Part shown: piece after piece, positions 26,111 through 38,179 of the stretch | Position numbering within the stretch: position 1 is the stretch's first letter | Layout: each line of letters begins with the position of its first letter | DNA from: Tillus elongatus | Lineage: Eukaryota; Arthropoda; Insecta; Coleoptera; Cleridae | Direction of reading: 5' to 3' | NCBI GenBank assembly: GCA_964006375.1 | Contig: OZ023262.1 | Span: forward strand, 93,507,654 to 93,571,653 | DNA: 64,000 bases | Notes under the pieces: model-generated | Seen by the model: only the letters and a program-made list of their open reading frames with translations | Database searches by the model: none | What the model was told of the DNA's origin: nothing | Position numbers and translations under genes: made by a program

Positions 26111-26196
26111 CATTCCGATAAGAAATGTTCTGAGAGTCAATTTTTTGTTAACAAACCAACAAAACATTGACTATCAGAACATTTCTTATCGGAATG
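26111..26196. repeat. Internal palindrome of MAR-3
   Basis: Third copy of the conserved ~87-bp hairpin next to the transposase start. Confidence 0.8.
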
Positions 26197-26429
26197 AGTG
26201 AAATGCGTTTTTGCATTTTCAACTGATAAATTTTTAAACGAGGTGATAAAACTTCCAAAAATATTAGTGTGCTGAATTCAGAAAAGAAAGAGCTTTCAAA
26301 TGATGTAACACTCGACTCATGTTCCCTATTTAAAATATAAGGGTTGTTATCACCACCCTTAAGGGGTTGATGTGACAAAGTTTAGTTTTATGTCAAAACA
26401 TGTCCCCCTCAATATTAAAATTAACTGAA

Positions 26430-27404
26430 AAAGCAAGAGAAACGTTGAAATCGGACGAATTTGACTGTATTCTGCAGAAAAAACACTTGTATGGCTTTAC
26501 ACTACATTAGGAAAAGGCTTTACCTTACCCAACACCAACTTGTTCTATAGCTTACTATAAACGGAATATGTATGTGTATAATCTTGGAATACACCAATTG
26601 GGCGAAGAAGAGCAAGCTTTTATGCTTGTGTGGGATGAAACAGTAGCTTCTCGTGGATATCAAAAAATTGAATCCTGCATTCGAAAACATTTGCTGGATC
26701 ATACGCCACAAGCCACGCATATTGTCGCATTTAGTGGCGCCTGTAGGGCAAAATCGAAACTTTAAACAGTCCTTGTTGTGGCTGAAATCACTTGCTGACA
26801 ATGAATTGCATCTAGAGACTATTGGTCACAAATTTATGGTTTCAGGCCATTCCTTTTTACCAAATGATAGAGATTTTGGTGTAATAGAACAGTATGCAAA
26901 AAACAGGGTAAAATATATCCCGGAAGACTGGTATTCGATTATAAAAAAATGTAAAAGCAAAAAACGATTTCAAATTTACAAAATGCAAAGGACTGATTTC
27001 GTTTCTACAGCATTATTAGAAAAAGCAGTCACTCGCAGTAAGACTAATACAGATAATGAGCCAATATCCTGGCTGAAAATACAACGGCGTCGTTTTGAAA
27101 AAGGAGAGCCGTATAAATTTTTTTATAAAGAAACGCTATACCAAGATAATAATTTTTACGTTATGGACTTGACTTCAAGGAATAAAAAATGTAGACCAGT
27201 AGATTTTAAGAACATTGAGCTACCCCTCCTTTATGAATCTGCCCTTCCTGTGAATAAAAAGAACAAAAAAATATGGAAAATCTGTTTCAGTTTATACCAC
27301 CATTCTATCAGGAATACTTTCGAACATTGCTATCCTCTAATGAAGAAACCGACAGGCCTGAAATTGGTCCCTTGGAAGACTATTTGCCTGACCAGGATGA
27401 ATAA
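26430..27404 (+). pseudogene. DUF7869-type gene fragment (arthropod TE-related), frameshifted
   Basis: Conserved stretches recur in many insect 'uncharacterised' proteins with a DUF7869-type domain: EKALPYPT, SIAYYKRNMYVYNLGIH, WDETVASRG, GQNRNF, HKFMVSGHSF, DWYSII, WLKIQRRRFEKGEPYKFFYK and LPLLYESALPVNKK. The frame must shift near 26,745 (between FSGAC and GQNRN) and again near 27,265, after which the better C-terminus reads IPPFYQEYF and ends DYLPDQDE at 27,404. Two positions usually acidic appear lost: a stop lies just before EKALP, and FSGAC stands where FSDAC is expected. The function of the domain is not established to my knowledge; the repeated occurrence suggests a transposon-borne gene. 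The 5' end is cut at the MAR-3 junction. Confidence 0.7.
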
Positions 27405-28540
<1,136 letters not shown>

Positions 28541-28547
28541 TATACAT

Positions 28548-28680
28548 CGTGACGCATTTCTACGGCAAAGCTTAATATATCCTATACTATACAAGATACA
28601 AGAAAAAATTGTATCAGTCATTTATTATAGGATGTCTTGGGCTTTATTTTATAAAATTAATTTTGTGTTTCAGAAGTGAT
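28548..28680 (-). repeat. MITE-like repeat fragment
   Basis: Shares 'gtgacgcatttct', 'gtatctt'-type and 'gatgtctt' blocks with 43,725-43,885 and 30,455-30,600 in inverse orientation. Confidence 0.4.
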
Positions 28681-29254
28681 GGCCATGCGTCAAGTTTGTA
28701 CAACACTCCCTATACCTACCGACTCTACTTTTGGAAATATTTACATTTGTAAACGCATATCATGATTTATGTAAGGAACAGTTTAATTTTTTGTTTAGTT
28801 TTTTATACAGTTCTAATAACCCGCTCAGATTATGTGATTATTTAGCAAATTCTCTAAATAAATATTAAAATATTGAAATTAGATTTGGTAGAAAAAAGAT
28901 AATTATTAATTAATTTGGTAGCATTAACCAATGTATACATTTTTATAATATATAGGTAGTTTGTGATTGTTTTCACAGATGGAAAATAAAACTATATAGT
29001 GACAGACTTAAGTAATGTTCTAATTTCTAAGCTCTGGTCATATAAAAATATGAGTATTTTTCCGCTTCTATTTTTCCTAACTTGCACTGGTTCAAGTTTC
29101 CCTAAAAAACGAAACAAAAATTTTCTTGGAGTCTCCGCCGGAAAGTTTTTGTGAATAATTATATCTTTGGCAGCTGGCAGCTTAAAGATGTTCCCTGGCC
29201 TGAAAAATTGGACCAGGTTTTTTGGTAACATTTTAAGTTGGCTTCGGAAAATGT
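28681..29254. other. Sequence without recognisable gene
   Basis: A minus-strand open frame of 79 codons at 28,992-29,231 has no recognisable domain. Confidence 0.4.
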
Positions 29255-30010
29255 TTGTACTGTTTCAAAGAATAAAGTTATTTAGGTAAAATACGGTACA
29301 TTGTTTCTACTATATAGGTTATACTGGTAACCAAATTTGATGGCATATTTGTTATTAAAAATATTGTTATGAAAATTCACAACCTTAACATACTTGCTGC
29401 ATTGAGATTTCTTGTTATTATTTATCGAATTTTCTAATTTAACAAGCCAAATAAACGTTTAAAGGGAAAATTTCACCCTAGAGCTAAACTACTATTTTGC
29501 ACGTCGCTCGTATAAGCTATATTAAAGTATGATCCTATTTTTATGTGTTTTTATGAATAAAATTATACATATAGAGGCGCCTATTGGGAACAAGCTGCGT
29601 ATACAAGAAAGTGTGCATTAATATCATCTAAAGTCATTTTCAGATTCGATCAAAACTTATGGTATGTTTAATCGTATGAAATATGCTGATCATTTTTTAC
29701 AAACTTTTTCCAACTGCAATATTTTCTAAGTAACCATTGTTAAACATTGACCCGGATATTTGCCTGGGATAAAGCCGTACTTTTTGCATTCAGCGAATCT
29801 GGTAGATACGCTGCATTAAATGAAGCCCATTTACGAGATCTTTTAATACATTCCAGCCGGATACTAAACGGCTAAATTTTACATTTTGTTCTCTAAACTA
29901 AATTTGCTCTATCAGTATTTACCTTTAAGCTATTTGTATTCAATACAAATACAGTACAAAGTCTAGACGCAACAAATGCGTTATACTAGCGCATTTTCAA
30001 TGTTTTGGAA
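29255..30010 (+). mobile_element. Scattered AT-core 3' modules with unrecognised sequence between
   Basis: 29,265-29,410 matches the interior and 3' end of the palindromic modules ('ggtacattgtttctac', 'cacaaccttaaca'). 29,962-30,000 is another 3' end block ('acgcaacaaatgcgtt'). The 29,411-29,955 stretch shows nothing recognisable. Confidence 0.45.
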
Positions 30011-30047
30011 TAATAAAATGTAAGGGGGGATAAAAAAATATGCAAAA

Positions 30048-30362
30048 CTCTGGACGCAGCAAGTGCGTTATGGTAGTGAATTTTCATAAAAATGTTTTTA
30101 TTGCAAATATGTGTGTTTTCTTTTAAGAAAGCAGGCATCAATTATGGTTACCAGTATAACCTATATAGTAAAAACAATGTGCCATGTTTCATAAAAATAA
30201 CTTTATTGTGTGAAAATGTACAAAAATTTCTCAAAGTAAACTTAAACTGTTCCCGGAAAAACTCGTTTCTTGGTCAACCTTATAGGTTAATAGCGAATTG
30301 AGCTATTCAAATATAAAGCATTTGATCAAAATTCGCTACCATAACGCACTTGCTGCATGCAG
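30048..30362. mobile_element. Short palindromic module of the AT-core family (two 3' ends head to head)
   Basis: The ends are inverted copies of the 3' block: 'gcagcaagtgcgttatgg' at 30,055-30,072 and its complement near 30,335-30,353, about 38 bp each. The ~240-bp interior contains 'ggcatcaat' and 'ccgaaaat'-like blocks also present at 10,438-10,710 and 40,690-40,840. It looks like a foldback MITE, but each end is identical to the 3' end of the longer AT-core elements. Confidence 0.65.
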
Positions 30363-31215
<853 letters not shown>

Positions 31216-31598
31216 AATCGTATAAATTTAGACAGTAGAAGTATTTATGAGATAAAAGCTTCTTGAGGAAGACATTATCTCAACAAAATTGAATGTGGTG
31301 ATTTTAGAAAGTTTTATAAATTTATAGAATTTGGCATTACATCTCTAACTAAATTGTGTATCTTACGTAAACAAGCAAAATTAATTTGTACAACAAACTG
31401 TACTAACCAGCTTTGTCTCCCAAGCATATCTTAGACTTGTTACAATTTATTCATCTTACATTTAAATAACTGCTTTTTATAAACAATTTACTCCAAAGCA
31501 TCCAAATTTTTCTCGGTTAACGCAATATGGATGATACTTAAATCGCGTAATAATCTGTTGGTTACTTGGTCACTAAAATCATATGAATATGTCCATCT
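31216..31598. other. Sequence without recognisable gene
   Basis: It may include diverged upstream PLE sequence, but no RT motif is readable. Confidence 0.4.
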
Positions 31599-31859
31599 TT
31601 GTTTATTTTATTTCACTTTAAAACGCGGAGATCAATAGTAACAAGACTCAAAGAGCACATAGCTCATTTCAGGTTCAACAGAGTAGAAAAATGTAGCCTT
31701 GCCCAACATATAATTGACTCGGGACATAAGGTAGGCGATAGTAGTCTTAAGTTGTTGAGGTCAACCACGGATTATCGCTTAGTTAGATGCATTGGAAAGT
31801 GTGGAAATCCGCAGGGTGAATCCACAGAATCTGATCAATTCAGATATGGGTCCTTTTAA
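31599..31859 (+). pseudogene. Penelope-like element, GIY-YIG endonuclease fragment
   Basis: The open stretch reads TRRSIVTRLKEHIAHFRF, then EKCSLAQHIIDSGHKV and LLRSTTDY. This is the order seen after the GIY-YIG motif in PLE endonuclease domains, where a conserved Arg and the SALAEH/SGH block belong to the fold. The GIY and YIG residues themselves lie before the fragment and are not recognisable. The usual C-terminus is frameshifted. In PLEs this domain nicks target DNA for the attached RT; no RT domain is present here. A degenerate hammerhead lies 600 bp downstream on the same strand, as expected for this class. Confidence 0.7.
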
Positions 31860-31984
31860 TTCAGCACCTTTTGAAATAGCACGAAATAATATACGGTTGC
31901 TTTCAACATCGACACAACTGCTTGGGCGTATCCACTGATACAACAATAGTCCTTGGATTACGTCACCCGGTGTAACATCGATCC

Positions 31985-32170
31985 AGTGCTGCATCATCCA
32001 GTACTGAGGCATCTGATATTGCATCGTAGAGTGTTGTATCATCCTGGATTTCAGCTTCAACCGATATTGCATCATACAGTGTTGTATCATTCTGGATTTC
32101 ATCATCTGGTATTGCATCATCCGGTATTGCATTCTCATCCGGGATTCCATCATCGGGATTACATCATTTT
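31985..32170 (+). repeat. Degenerate minisatellite of GCATCAT-type units
   Basis: Many imperfect repeats of 'gcatcat' joined to 'ccggtatt', 'ctggattt' or 'gtgttgtatcat' variants. They give His- or Met-rich translations on opposite strands that are not genes. Confidence 0.75.
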
Positions 32171-32464
32171 TAGTGTATAGCATAGGTATACAAATAGGAT
32201 AATTTTGCCCATACGGTTAGTTTAGTGACAGCTACTGATGAAGACAAATTAATTACAAAATACGTATCTAGCGCATAACTCTCTGTTATTATTGTTGTGC
32301 TTTTTGTTGTGTTTCTGCTCTTTATTTCGAACAAAAAAGGCAAATCGAGGGTAAAAATATATATAATTTTGATATTCAACGTTGCATTAAAACTAAAGTA
32401 TTGAACATAGTGGTTAGCTTTAGCCGAATTTGCTGTTAGGTGTATTCTCGCTGTAATTTGGTAT

Positions 32465-32507
32465 AGCGCATTGATAAGCTCTAATGAGGGTGAAACCGGC
32501 ATGAGTT
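32465..32507 (+). ncRNA. Degenerate hammerhead-like motif near PLE fragment
   Basis: Homologous to 34,802-34,844 but with core TTGATAA instead of CUGANGA, stem II weakened to wobble pairs (GCTCT with AGGGT), and stem I reduced to two pairs. Predicted inactive. Confidence 0.6.
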
Positions 32508-32639
32508 TCCAATTATAGTCCCAATCATTCACATGGCCTTATATAGATACATGGTACCCTAATTAGGGAAGAAAGTACCAGGGCTAGCGATTTTTTAAAT
32601 CGTTAGTTGTACACAGTCTTTGTTTATATAACACTTTGT
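32508..32639. other. Short spacer after PLE-related sequence
   Basis: Contains 'catggccttatata', similar to the downstream part of the hammerhead units at 34.9 kb. No gene. Confidence 0.4.
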
Positions 32640-32972
32640 GTTTATTAGAGCTGCCGTGACAACGTATTGCCAGGCTATGCTACAGATGGCGATACTGTCG
32701 GACATCTCACGATGTTCTACGAGGCTGGATACCTTTAGCCGAACTTCCTATTGTTTGTCTTCTGGACACTTGACTTACCCTGGTACATTAGAAACGAACA
32801 AATATTCAAAGACAGCAAAATGACAAAAATAGCGGACAAAATAAACAAACTGAGAACCAACACCATCATAAATGCCTCCGCACACACGAACAAAACCTTT
32901 ACCGAGGCCCTCAACTATGACTACGACTACCCCTCCAAAAACAAGAGACCTAAACAAACTGTCAAACACTAA
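32640..32972 (+). pseudogene. Jockey-like non-LTR retrotransposon, extreme C-terminus
   Basis: A frame at 32,751-32,972 reads LDLPWYIRNEQIFKDSKMTKI, matching the PW-x-x-R/P-N-x-x-I-x-x-D-L pattern near the end of jockey-clade ORF2 proteins. The preceding sequence is frameshifted. It lies upstream of a separate RT segment on the same strand, the reverse of the normal order, so the two come from different insertions. Confidence 0.6.
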
Positions 32973-33084
32973 CAAAGACGACTTGATCGATTAACAACAA
33001 CCTACCAACAGAAGTCTATTACTTTGGCTTAGGATAACGGGATTAAAATAGAGCTCTCCTGGTCCATTATGAAGTCAAGACAAG

Positions 33085-34557
33085 TGACAAGTGTGTCTTA
33101 TGGTTTATCTGTCGCACGTCGCAAGAAGGCACCGTTATGTCAGGAGTGCGCTGCGCGCCACCCCAGACACTAATATAAAGACCGCTACTTACGAAGAAGT
33201 TTCCGAAATAATCAAAACATTAAAAAATAGGAAAGCTCCGGGATACGATGGAATCTCCAACGTAGCCCTGAAAATATCTCCCGCAAAGCAGTGGTATTCA
33301 TAGTTACGATTTTGAATGCTATGCTCCTATTTCAACATTTTCCTTCCATGTGGAAACTTGCCGACATTATCAGCATCCCAGAACCCAGCAAACATCCGCT
33401 GTTCCTTCAGAAATACCAGCTCATAAGCCTACTCACAGTCATCGGCAAATTTGCCAAAAAACTGATTCAGAAAAGGCTAGCCTTATTAATCTCTGAGAAG
33501 CATATCCTTCCTGACGAGCAAAACGGTTTCAGGCACCAGCACTCCACCACTTGCCAAGTCCTTTATGTGGTGGAAAACATCACCGAAGGATTTAACAAAA
33601 ACAAGTCAACTGGTGCAATATTTCTCGACATTGTTCGAGCGTCAGACAGGGTTTGGCATGCGGGCCTCCTAAACAAACTTCTATCATTTAATTATACGCT
33701 CCCTCTAATTATGTTAATCAGGTCATACCTGTAAAAAAAAAGTTCCAGATTAAACATCTGGGAACCACATCTAGAACCTACTCAGCCACGGCTGGCCTCC
33801 TGCAGGATTCTGCTATCTTCCCTCTGCTGTACAATATATTTGTCGCAGACATACCGACACCGCCCCTAAACTTGGTATGCGCACTGTACTCAGACGATAC
33901 TACCATCCTCAGCAGCTCCACTCAGCCGAGGATAATAACCGAACGTCTACAGATCGCCGTAGACGAACTGCAAGGCTGGTATAGAAAATCATGTCTAGCC
34001 ATAAACCCCGATAAATGTTCAGCAGTCCTATTTTCCAAGAGAAGACACACACCTCACGAATACGTATCATTAGACAACCGTCTAATTCGCTGGCAAGCTC
34101 CGCCAAATACCTCGGGGTTTTCCTCGAAAAACGCTTAACATGCCGCCCCTATACCCAGCATGACCGACGAAAAGCTTCAATGTTCACCTCGAAGCTCTTT
34201 CCACTCCTTAACATAAATTCCAAATTGTCCATGAACAATAAACTGCTAATGTACAAAGTCATAATCCGACAAGCCTGGACCTATACATCCCCTGCATGGG
34301 CCACCGTGGCTAACACACACATCAAGATCCTTAAAATCATCCAGAATAAAATTCTGAGAATTGTTACTGGAGCGCCATGGCTTGCAGAAACAGTCAGATT
34401 CACTCTGATCTGGAAATGCCTTCGATATTTTAGTGTACAGCCCAATGATCCACCACTTAGTTCGCAAAAGCCGCTTCTCACCCTCCGTAGTGCCACCGAC
34501 TACGACGAGCAACTTCCACATAGGCATAAGCCTCCAAAGCTTATACTTGCCCGATAA
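33085..34557 (+). pseudogene. Jockey-like reverse transcriptase, 5'-truncated
   Basis: Domain order: ...EVSEIIKTLKNRKAPGYDG (start of RT), WKLADIISIPEPSK, YQLISLLTVIGKFAKKLI, EKHILPDEQNGFRHQHST, GAIFLDIVRASDRVWH (motif A with Asp), a damaged QG-type block near 33,790, ALYSDDTTILSSS (YxDD motif, near 33,890), WYRKSCLAINPDKC, KYLGVFLEKRLTC and a thumb region to about 34,557. At least three frame changes and a stop at 33,732 are needed to join it. The endonuclease is absent. Both catalytic regions keep their Asp residues, but the gene cannot produce a full protein. Confidence 0.8.
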
Positions 34558-34784
34558 CGCCCACATGGCAAACACAGAATGGAAACATTTAAACCCAAAC
34601 GTCATTGTATGAAATCTTTCCGACGGAGGTATAGACTAACGTCCGGTAGTCCAGGGAGAGGACTTAGTGAGTACGAGTCTTACAGTACCTCGATATCCAA
34701 CACACTAGATTATTGTGAATGAGGTCTGCATGATGCATTCTCCTCTCCTGTATCCAAAAACAAAACAAAACAAAAAATTTATTC
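34558..34784. other. Spacer ending in an A-rich stretch
   Basis: No gene. The A-rich (aaaac)n-like stretch at 34,756-34,780 directly precedes the hammerhead repeat array. Confidence 0.45.
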
Positions 34785-34801
34785 TGGCTGTAATTTGGTA
34801 T

Positions 34802-34844
34802 AGCGCACTGAAGAGCTCTAATGAGAGCGAAACCGGTATGCGTT
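34802..34844 (+). ncRNA. Hammerhead ribozyme, complete canonical core
   Basis: Stem I AGCGCA (34,802-34,807) pairs TGCGTT (34,839-34,844), with one G-U wobble. The core CTGAAGA (34,808-34,814) fits CUGANGA exactly. Stem II GCTCT (34,815-34,819) pairs AGAGC (34,824-34,828), loop AATG. GAAA is at 34,829-34,832. Stem III is the palindrome ACCGGT (34,832-34,837) with no loop, so cleavage would need a dimer. Nucleotide 17 is A34,838, an allowed H, with cleavage after it. All invariant core positions are present. Confidence 0.8.
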
Positions 34845-35208
34845 TCCAATTATATTCGGAAGGCATCTGGCCTTATACAGATAAAGTATTGAAGATACAA
34901 ACACATATTTAAATAATCTTTTACGGACAATTCAAAAGGCTACATTTTATATTTAAATTATTTGTCGCATCAGTTTTAGTTGGCGAGATATACTTAAACA
35001 GATGAAACAGTGTAAATTGTTTCCTAGATGGCGGCTTGTGCGCAACTTATTTTAACGAGTACTTTTGGTATGTTTAATGGGAAGCCGTGATAAGCATGTA
35101 TACAAAAGTTCAGATCCTTACCGATTAATGTTTTCATTTGCCGAAAACCGGTTGAATTTGACTGGACTGGCGTCCCGAAGAAAAGTGTTTCTGGCTGTAA
35201 TTTGGTAT

Positions 35209-35251
35209 AGCGCACTGAAGAGCTCCAGTGAGACCGAAACCGGTATGCGTT
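35209..35251 (+). ncRNA. Hammerhead motif in second unit, damaged stem II
   Basis: Core CTGAAGA (35,215-35,221), GAAA (35,236-35,239), ACCGGT and stem I AGCGCA/TGCGTT are all retained. Stem II GCTCC/AGACC has two mismatches, so activity should be reduced. Predicted cleavage after A35,245. Confidence 0.7.
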
Positions 35252-35772
35252 TTTAATTGTAGTCGGAATGTACCTAGCCTTACATACATAAAGTATTGAA
35301 GAAACAAAAAATATTTAAATAATTTTTTATAGACAATTTATTGGGCTACATTTTATATCTAAATTATTCGTGGCAGCAGTTTTAGTTCGCCAACGCGAGA
35401 TATACGGAAAAAGATGAAACAGTGTAAATTGTTTCCTAGATGGAGGCTTGGGCGCAACTGATATTAACGAGTACTTTTGGTATGTTCAATAGGAAGCCGT
35501 AATAAGCATGTATACCAAAATTCAGATCCTTACCGATTAATATTTTAATTTGTCGAAAACCTGTTTAATTTGACTGGACTGGCGTCCCGAAGAAAAGTGT
35601 ACTCTGGCTATTTTCCTAAATGGCGGCTTGGGCGCAACTGATTTTAAAGAGTACTTTTGGTACGTTCAATGAGAAGCCGTAATAAGCATGCATACCAAAA
35701 TTCAAGTCCTTACTGATTAATGTTTTTATTTGTAGAAAACTGGTTTCATTTGACTAGACTAGCGTCCCGGGC

Positions 35773-36490
35773 CGGACATGCAACTGAAACCTGTATCACC
35801 ACTGGCTGACACCGACAAACTTTCACTGATACAACGCCACATTGCAACTTGCATCGTGAAACCTCAATATTGATAGAAGTACCAATAGAGACCACCACAA
35901 AATTCTTGGGTCTAATATTAGACGAGAGAATGAACTGGAAGAGTCAAGTTATCATATATATGCTCTAAGGGTATTTACCCAAACGGTGGATAGGGACACT
36001 TGTGTTGCAGCCTACTATGCATATGTGTACTCCAGGGTGCGATATGGAATCATATTCTGGGGAAATTCCATGGATGCAGAGAGAGTGTTTCGTTTACACA
36101 CAAAAATGTATATGGACTATGTTTAACATGGAAAAAACAGAGTCATGTAAAGATGTGTTTAGGCAAAACAACATGCTTACCCTGCCATCATTGTACATAT
36201 ATGAGTGTGCCATATACGTAAAAAAAAGTGAATTTGTACACCTACAGGGCAATCATTGCCATGACACAAGAGAGAAATCACACCTAGCCAGTGTCAATAC
36301 CGGACTCACTTTGGTACAAAAAAATGTTCGCTATCAATTGATAGAGATCTATAATAAACTTCCGGACACGATGAAGGAATTACCTGAGAAGAAATTTGGC
36401 GGGGTCCTCAGGCGGATGCTGGCTGGGAATGCATGTTACTCCAAAGAAAAATTTTTAGCGGTTCAGTGTTGGCTGACACAGACTTAATTG
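35773..36490 (+). pseudogene. Non-LTR retrotransposon (CR1/jockey superfamily), RT thumb and C-terminus
   Basis: The fragment opens with TTKFLGLILDERMNWKSQV, the conserved post-YADD 'LG(V)xLD..L.W' motif, around 35,900. After a frame change come AAYYAYVYSRVRYGIIFWG, then an open 161-codon stretch containing ESCKDVFRQNNMLTLPSLYIYECAIYV, RYQLIEIYNKLPDTMKELPEKKF and a stop at 36,487. This is the C-terminal half of a CR1/jockey-type ORF2; RT motifs A and YADD are absent. It is distinct in sequence from family A. Confidence 0.7.
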
Positions 36491-36782
36491 TCAGTGGTGA
36501 AACTCGACTGGTAGATATCTGTGATATTTTTTGAAATTTTTTTGGTTTTGTGGTTATAGACTCTGTATATACTTTTTGGATGATATTTGATGTAGTTTGT
36601 TTGAGGTGTGGTTGTTTTTGTATTGTACATTATTATACGACTAGACGTAAGATTTTAAAAACTGTTGTGAGTATGTTGTATATATATTTAAACGTGCATA
36701 TGTCTGCATGTATGCATCTGACGTGTTCTGTGCCCTACTGAGACGATTTGAACCAATAAAGTATTGTTATTGTATTGTTATC
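36491..36782 (+). other. 3' UTR and short-repeat tail of the non-LTR element
   Basis: No ORF of note. It ends in 'aataaagtattgttattgtattgttat' like short TATTGT repeats at about 36,755-36,782. Short tandem-repeat tails instead of poly(A) are known for CR1/L2-type elements. Confidence 0.5.
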
Positions 36783-36978
36783 GCAACAAATCTCTGTGTG
36801 TATGGCCCGTTTTAGATAACGTCTTGTCTTCCCTCTTGTAATGTGCATACTACACAGGGCACTCAAATACTCTGACAGGCATTCTGTCCAGCAAGATTTT
36901 AAAAGTATGCATCAATAAGTTGACTTTTAAATCCTGTCGGTACATGTTCTCTTTTTAAGTGGGACATACTGTATATAT
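36783..36978. other. Spacer before nested mariner-like element
   Basis: Nothing recognised. Confidence 0.4.
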
Positions 36979-37410
36979 AGGCTGGTCCAACAGTGCGTTT
37001 AAGCTTAATATCATATTTATTATTCAATAATAAAAAATGTTGGAACAAAATTTGCAGGTACTTACGTTATCTACAAAATAAACATATTTTTGCATATACA
37101 GGGTGTACGTAAGTTAGATACAACCCAAACTTCACTTTCTTTAAATGCTACACCCTGTATATTGTTTCATTTTTGAATTCCTCCGACAACTCATCCAGTG
37201 TATATATGTTGGGGTTTATACAGAGTCGTTCAAAAGTTATGGCCAATTTTCTAAAACATCAGAGGCACATTTGACGGTATGTATCTTCATTAATATGTCA
37301 ACATGCAACACTCTATCGGGCGAAAAATCTCAAAAAGTGTTCTCCTTTCAAGTTCAATTAATACAGAAACAATTCCTCGAAAACAGTATACAGGATAAGT
37401 AAAAACACTG

Positions 37411-37567
37411 CGACTCGGGGGACGACGGTTCGAGACTCACCGGCAGCGGATGATTTTTCAAATCAATGCTGTCGTTGAGATGGAGCATAAGGTGTGGTGT
37501 AGGTTAGTTTAAATGAGCAAAAAGGGTCAGCAATTGCCTAATTGCCAGTAAGCATCTGGCCTTTTTT
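37411..37567 (+). mobile_element. tRNA-related SINE, 5'-truncated, with 15-bp TSDs
   Basis: Same family as 1,995-2,203. Flanked by identical 'aagtaaaaacactgc' at 37,396-37,410 and 37,568-37,582. The B box GGTTCGAGACTC is at 37,426-37,437; the A-box half is missing. It lies inside the left TIR of the surrounding mariner-like element, dating it after that element. Confidence 0.85.
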
Positions 37568-38179
37568 AAGTAAAAACACTGCAGTCACGTTTTCTCGAGA
37601 AATTTAAATAGAACATCCTGTATATTATAATAAATTACGATACATTGACAAATGTTCTTTCAGTTTCGTGAAGTGTTTCCTATACCTAAAACCAGTATTT
37701 ACTAAGATATTGGGTTTAAAAAAAAGGTACCATTATACACAGAAACGAATTAGCGTATTATTTTTGAAACACCTGTATACAGTTTTCTGTCTATACTCCT
37801 CTCGGTTTGATTATTAATCGTGTGTTGGGACATTAATATGAAGAATTATATTAAGATTTACGGTCACTACTTCTCAAAAACTAGTACTTATTCCGACCTC
37901 GTTTGATTATTTCAGAAAACTTGCAAATGTCGGCTTGTTTCAACTGTGACATATTCCTCAAAGAATGTATTGTTACCAATATACAAAGGCATGGAGAGAA
38001 AATATTCCTTAAATAAAAATATTGACTAGAAAAAAAAATTGTAGTGGAAAAATTTAACAAGTATCAATTAAAGACTATTGGATTCAGTGATATTAAAATA
38101 AAACTTAAAGCTAAAATCAGAATGTATCAAATCACGGTACATTGTGATAACAATGATATAAGAACTACACAAAAACAGT

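Larger units (their letters stand above)
24727..26424 (-). mobile_element. MAR-3: mariner-like transposon, one TIR truncated
   Basis: The TIR at 24,727-25,080 is complete ('agggtggcacattgaaaa'). The opposite TIR (26,200-26,424) lacks its outermost ~60 bp and is cut at 'caatattaaaatt', where DUF7869-type sequence begins. The internal palindrome is at 26,111-26,196. Confidence 0.8.
34785..35772 (+). repeat. Tandem array of ~407-bp units with hammerhead motifs (retrozyme- or PLE-like)
   Basis: Three direct units: 34,785-35,190 (about 406 bp), 35,191-35,602 (about 412 bp) and 35,603-35,772 (internally deleted by ~240 bp and lacking the ribozyme). Shared blocks include 'ggctgtaatttggtatag', 'cagtgtaaattgtttcc' and 'gagtacttttggta'. 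Predicted cleavage sites in units 1 and 2 are exactly 407 nt apart. Unit length, tandem order and a short-stem-III hammerhead match what is known of animal retrozymes and PLE pseudo-LTRs. Neither can be chosen from sequence alone. Confidence 0.7.

Noticed and set aside
26520..26801. Minus-strand ORF of 93 codons
   Set aside because: Antisense of the DUF7869-type gene, which has a well-conserved plus-strand reading.
31779..32183. Met/Gln-rich minus-strand and His-rich plus-strand ORFs
   Set aside because: Both translate the GCATCAT-type minisatellite and the antisense of the PLE fragment.
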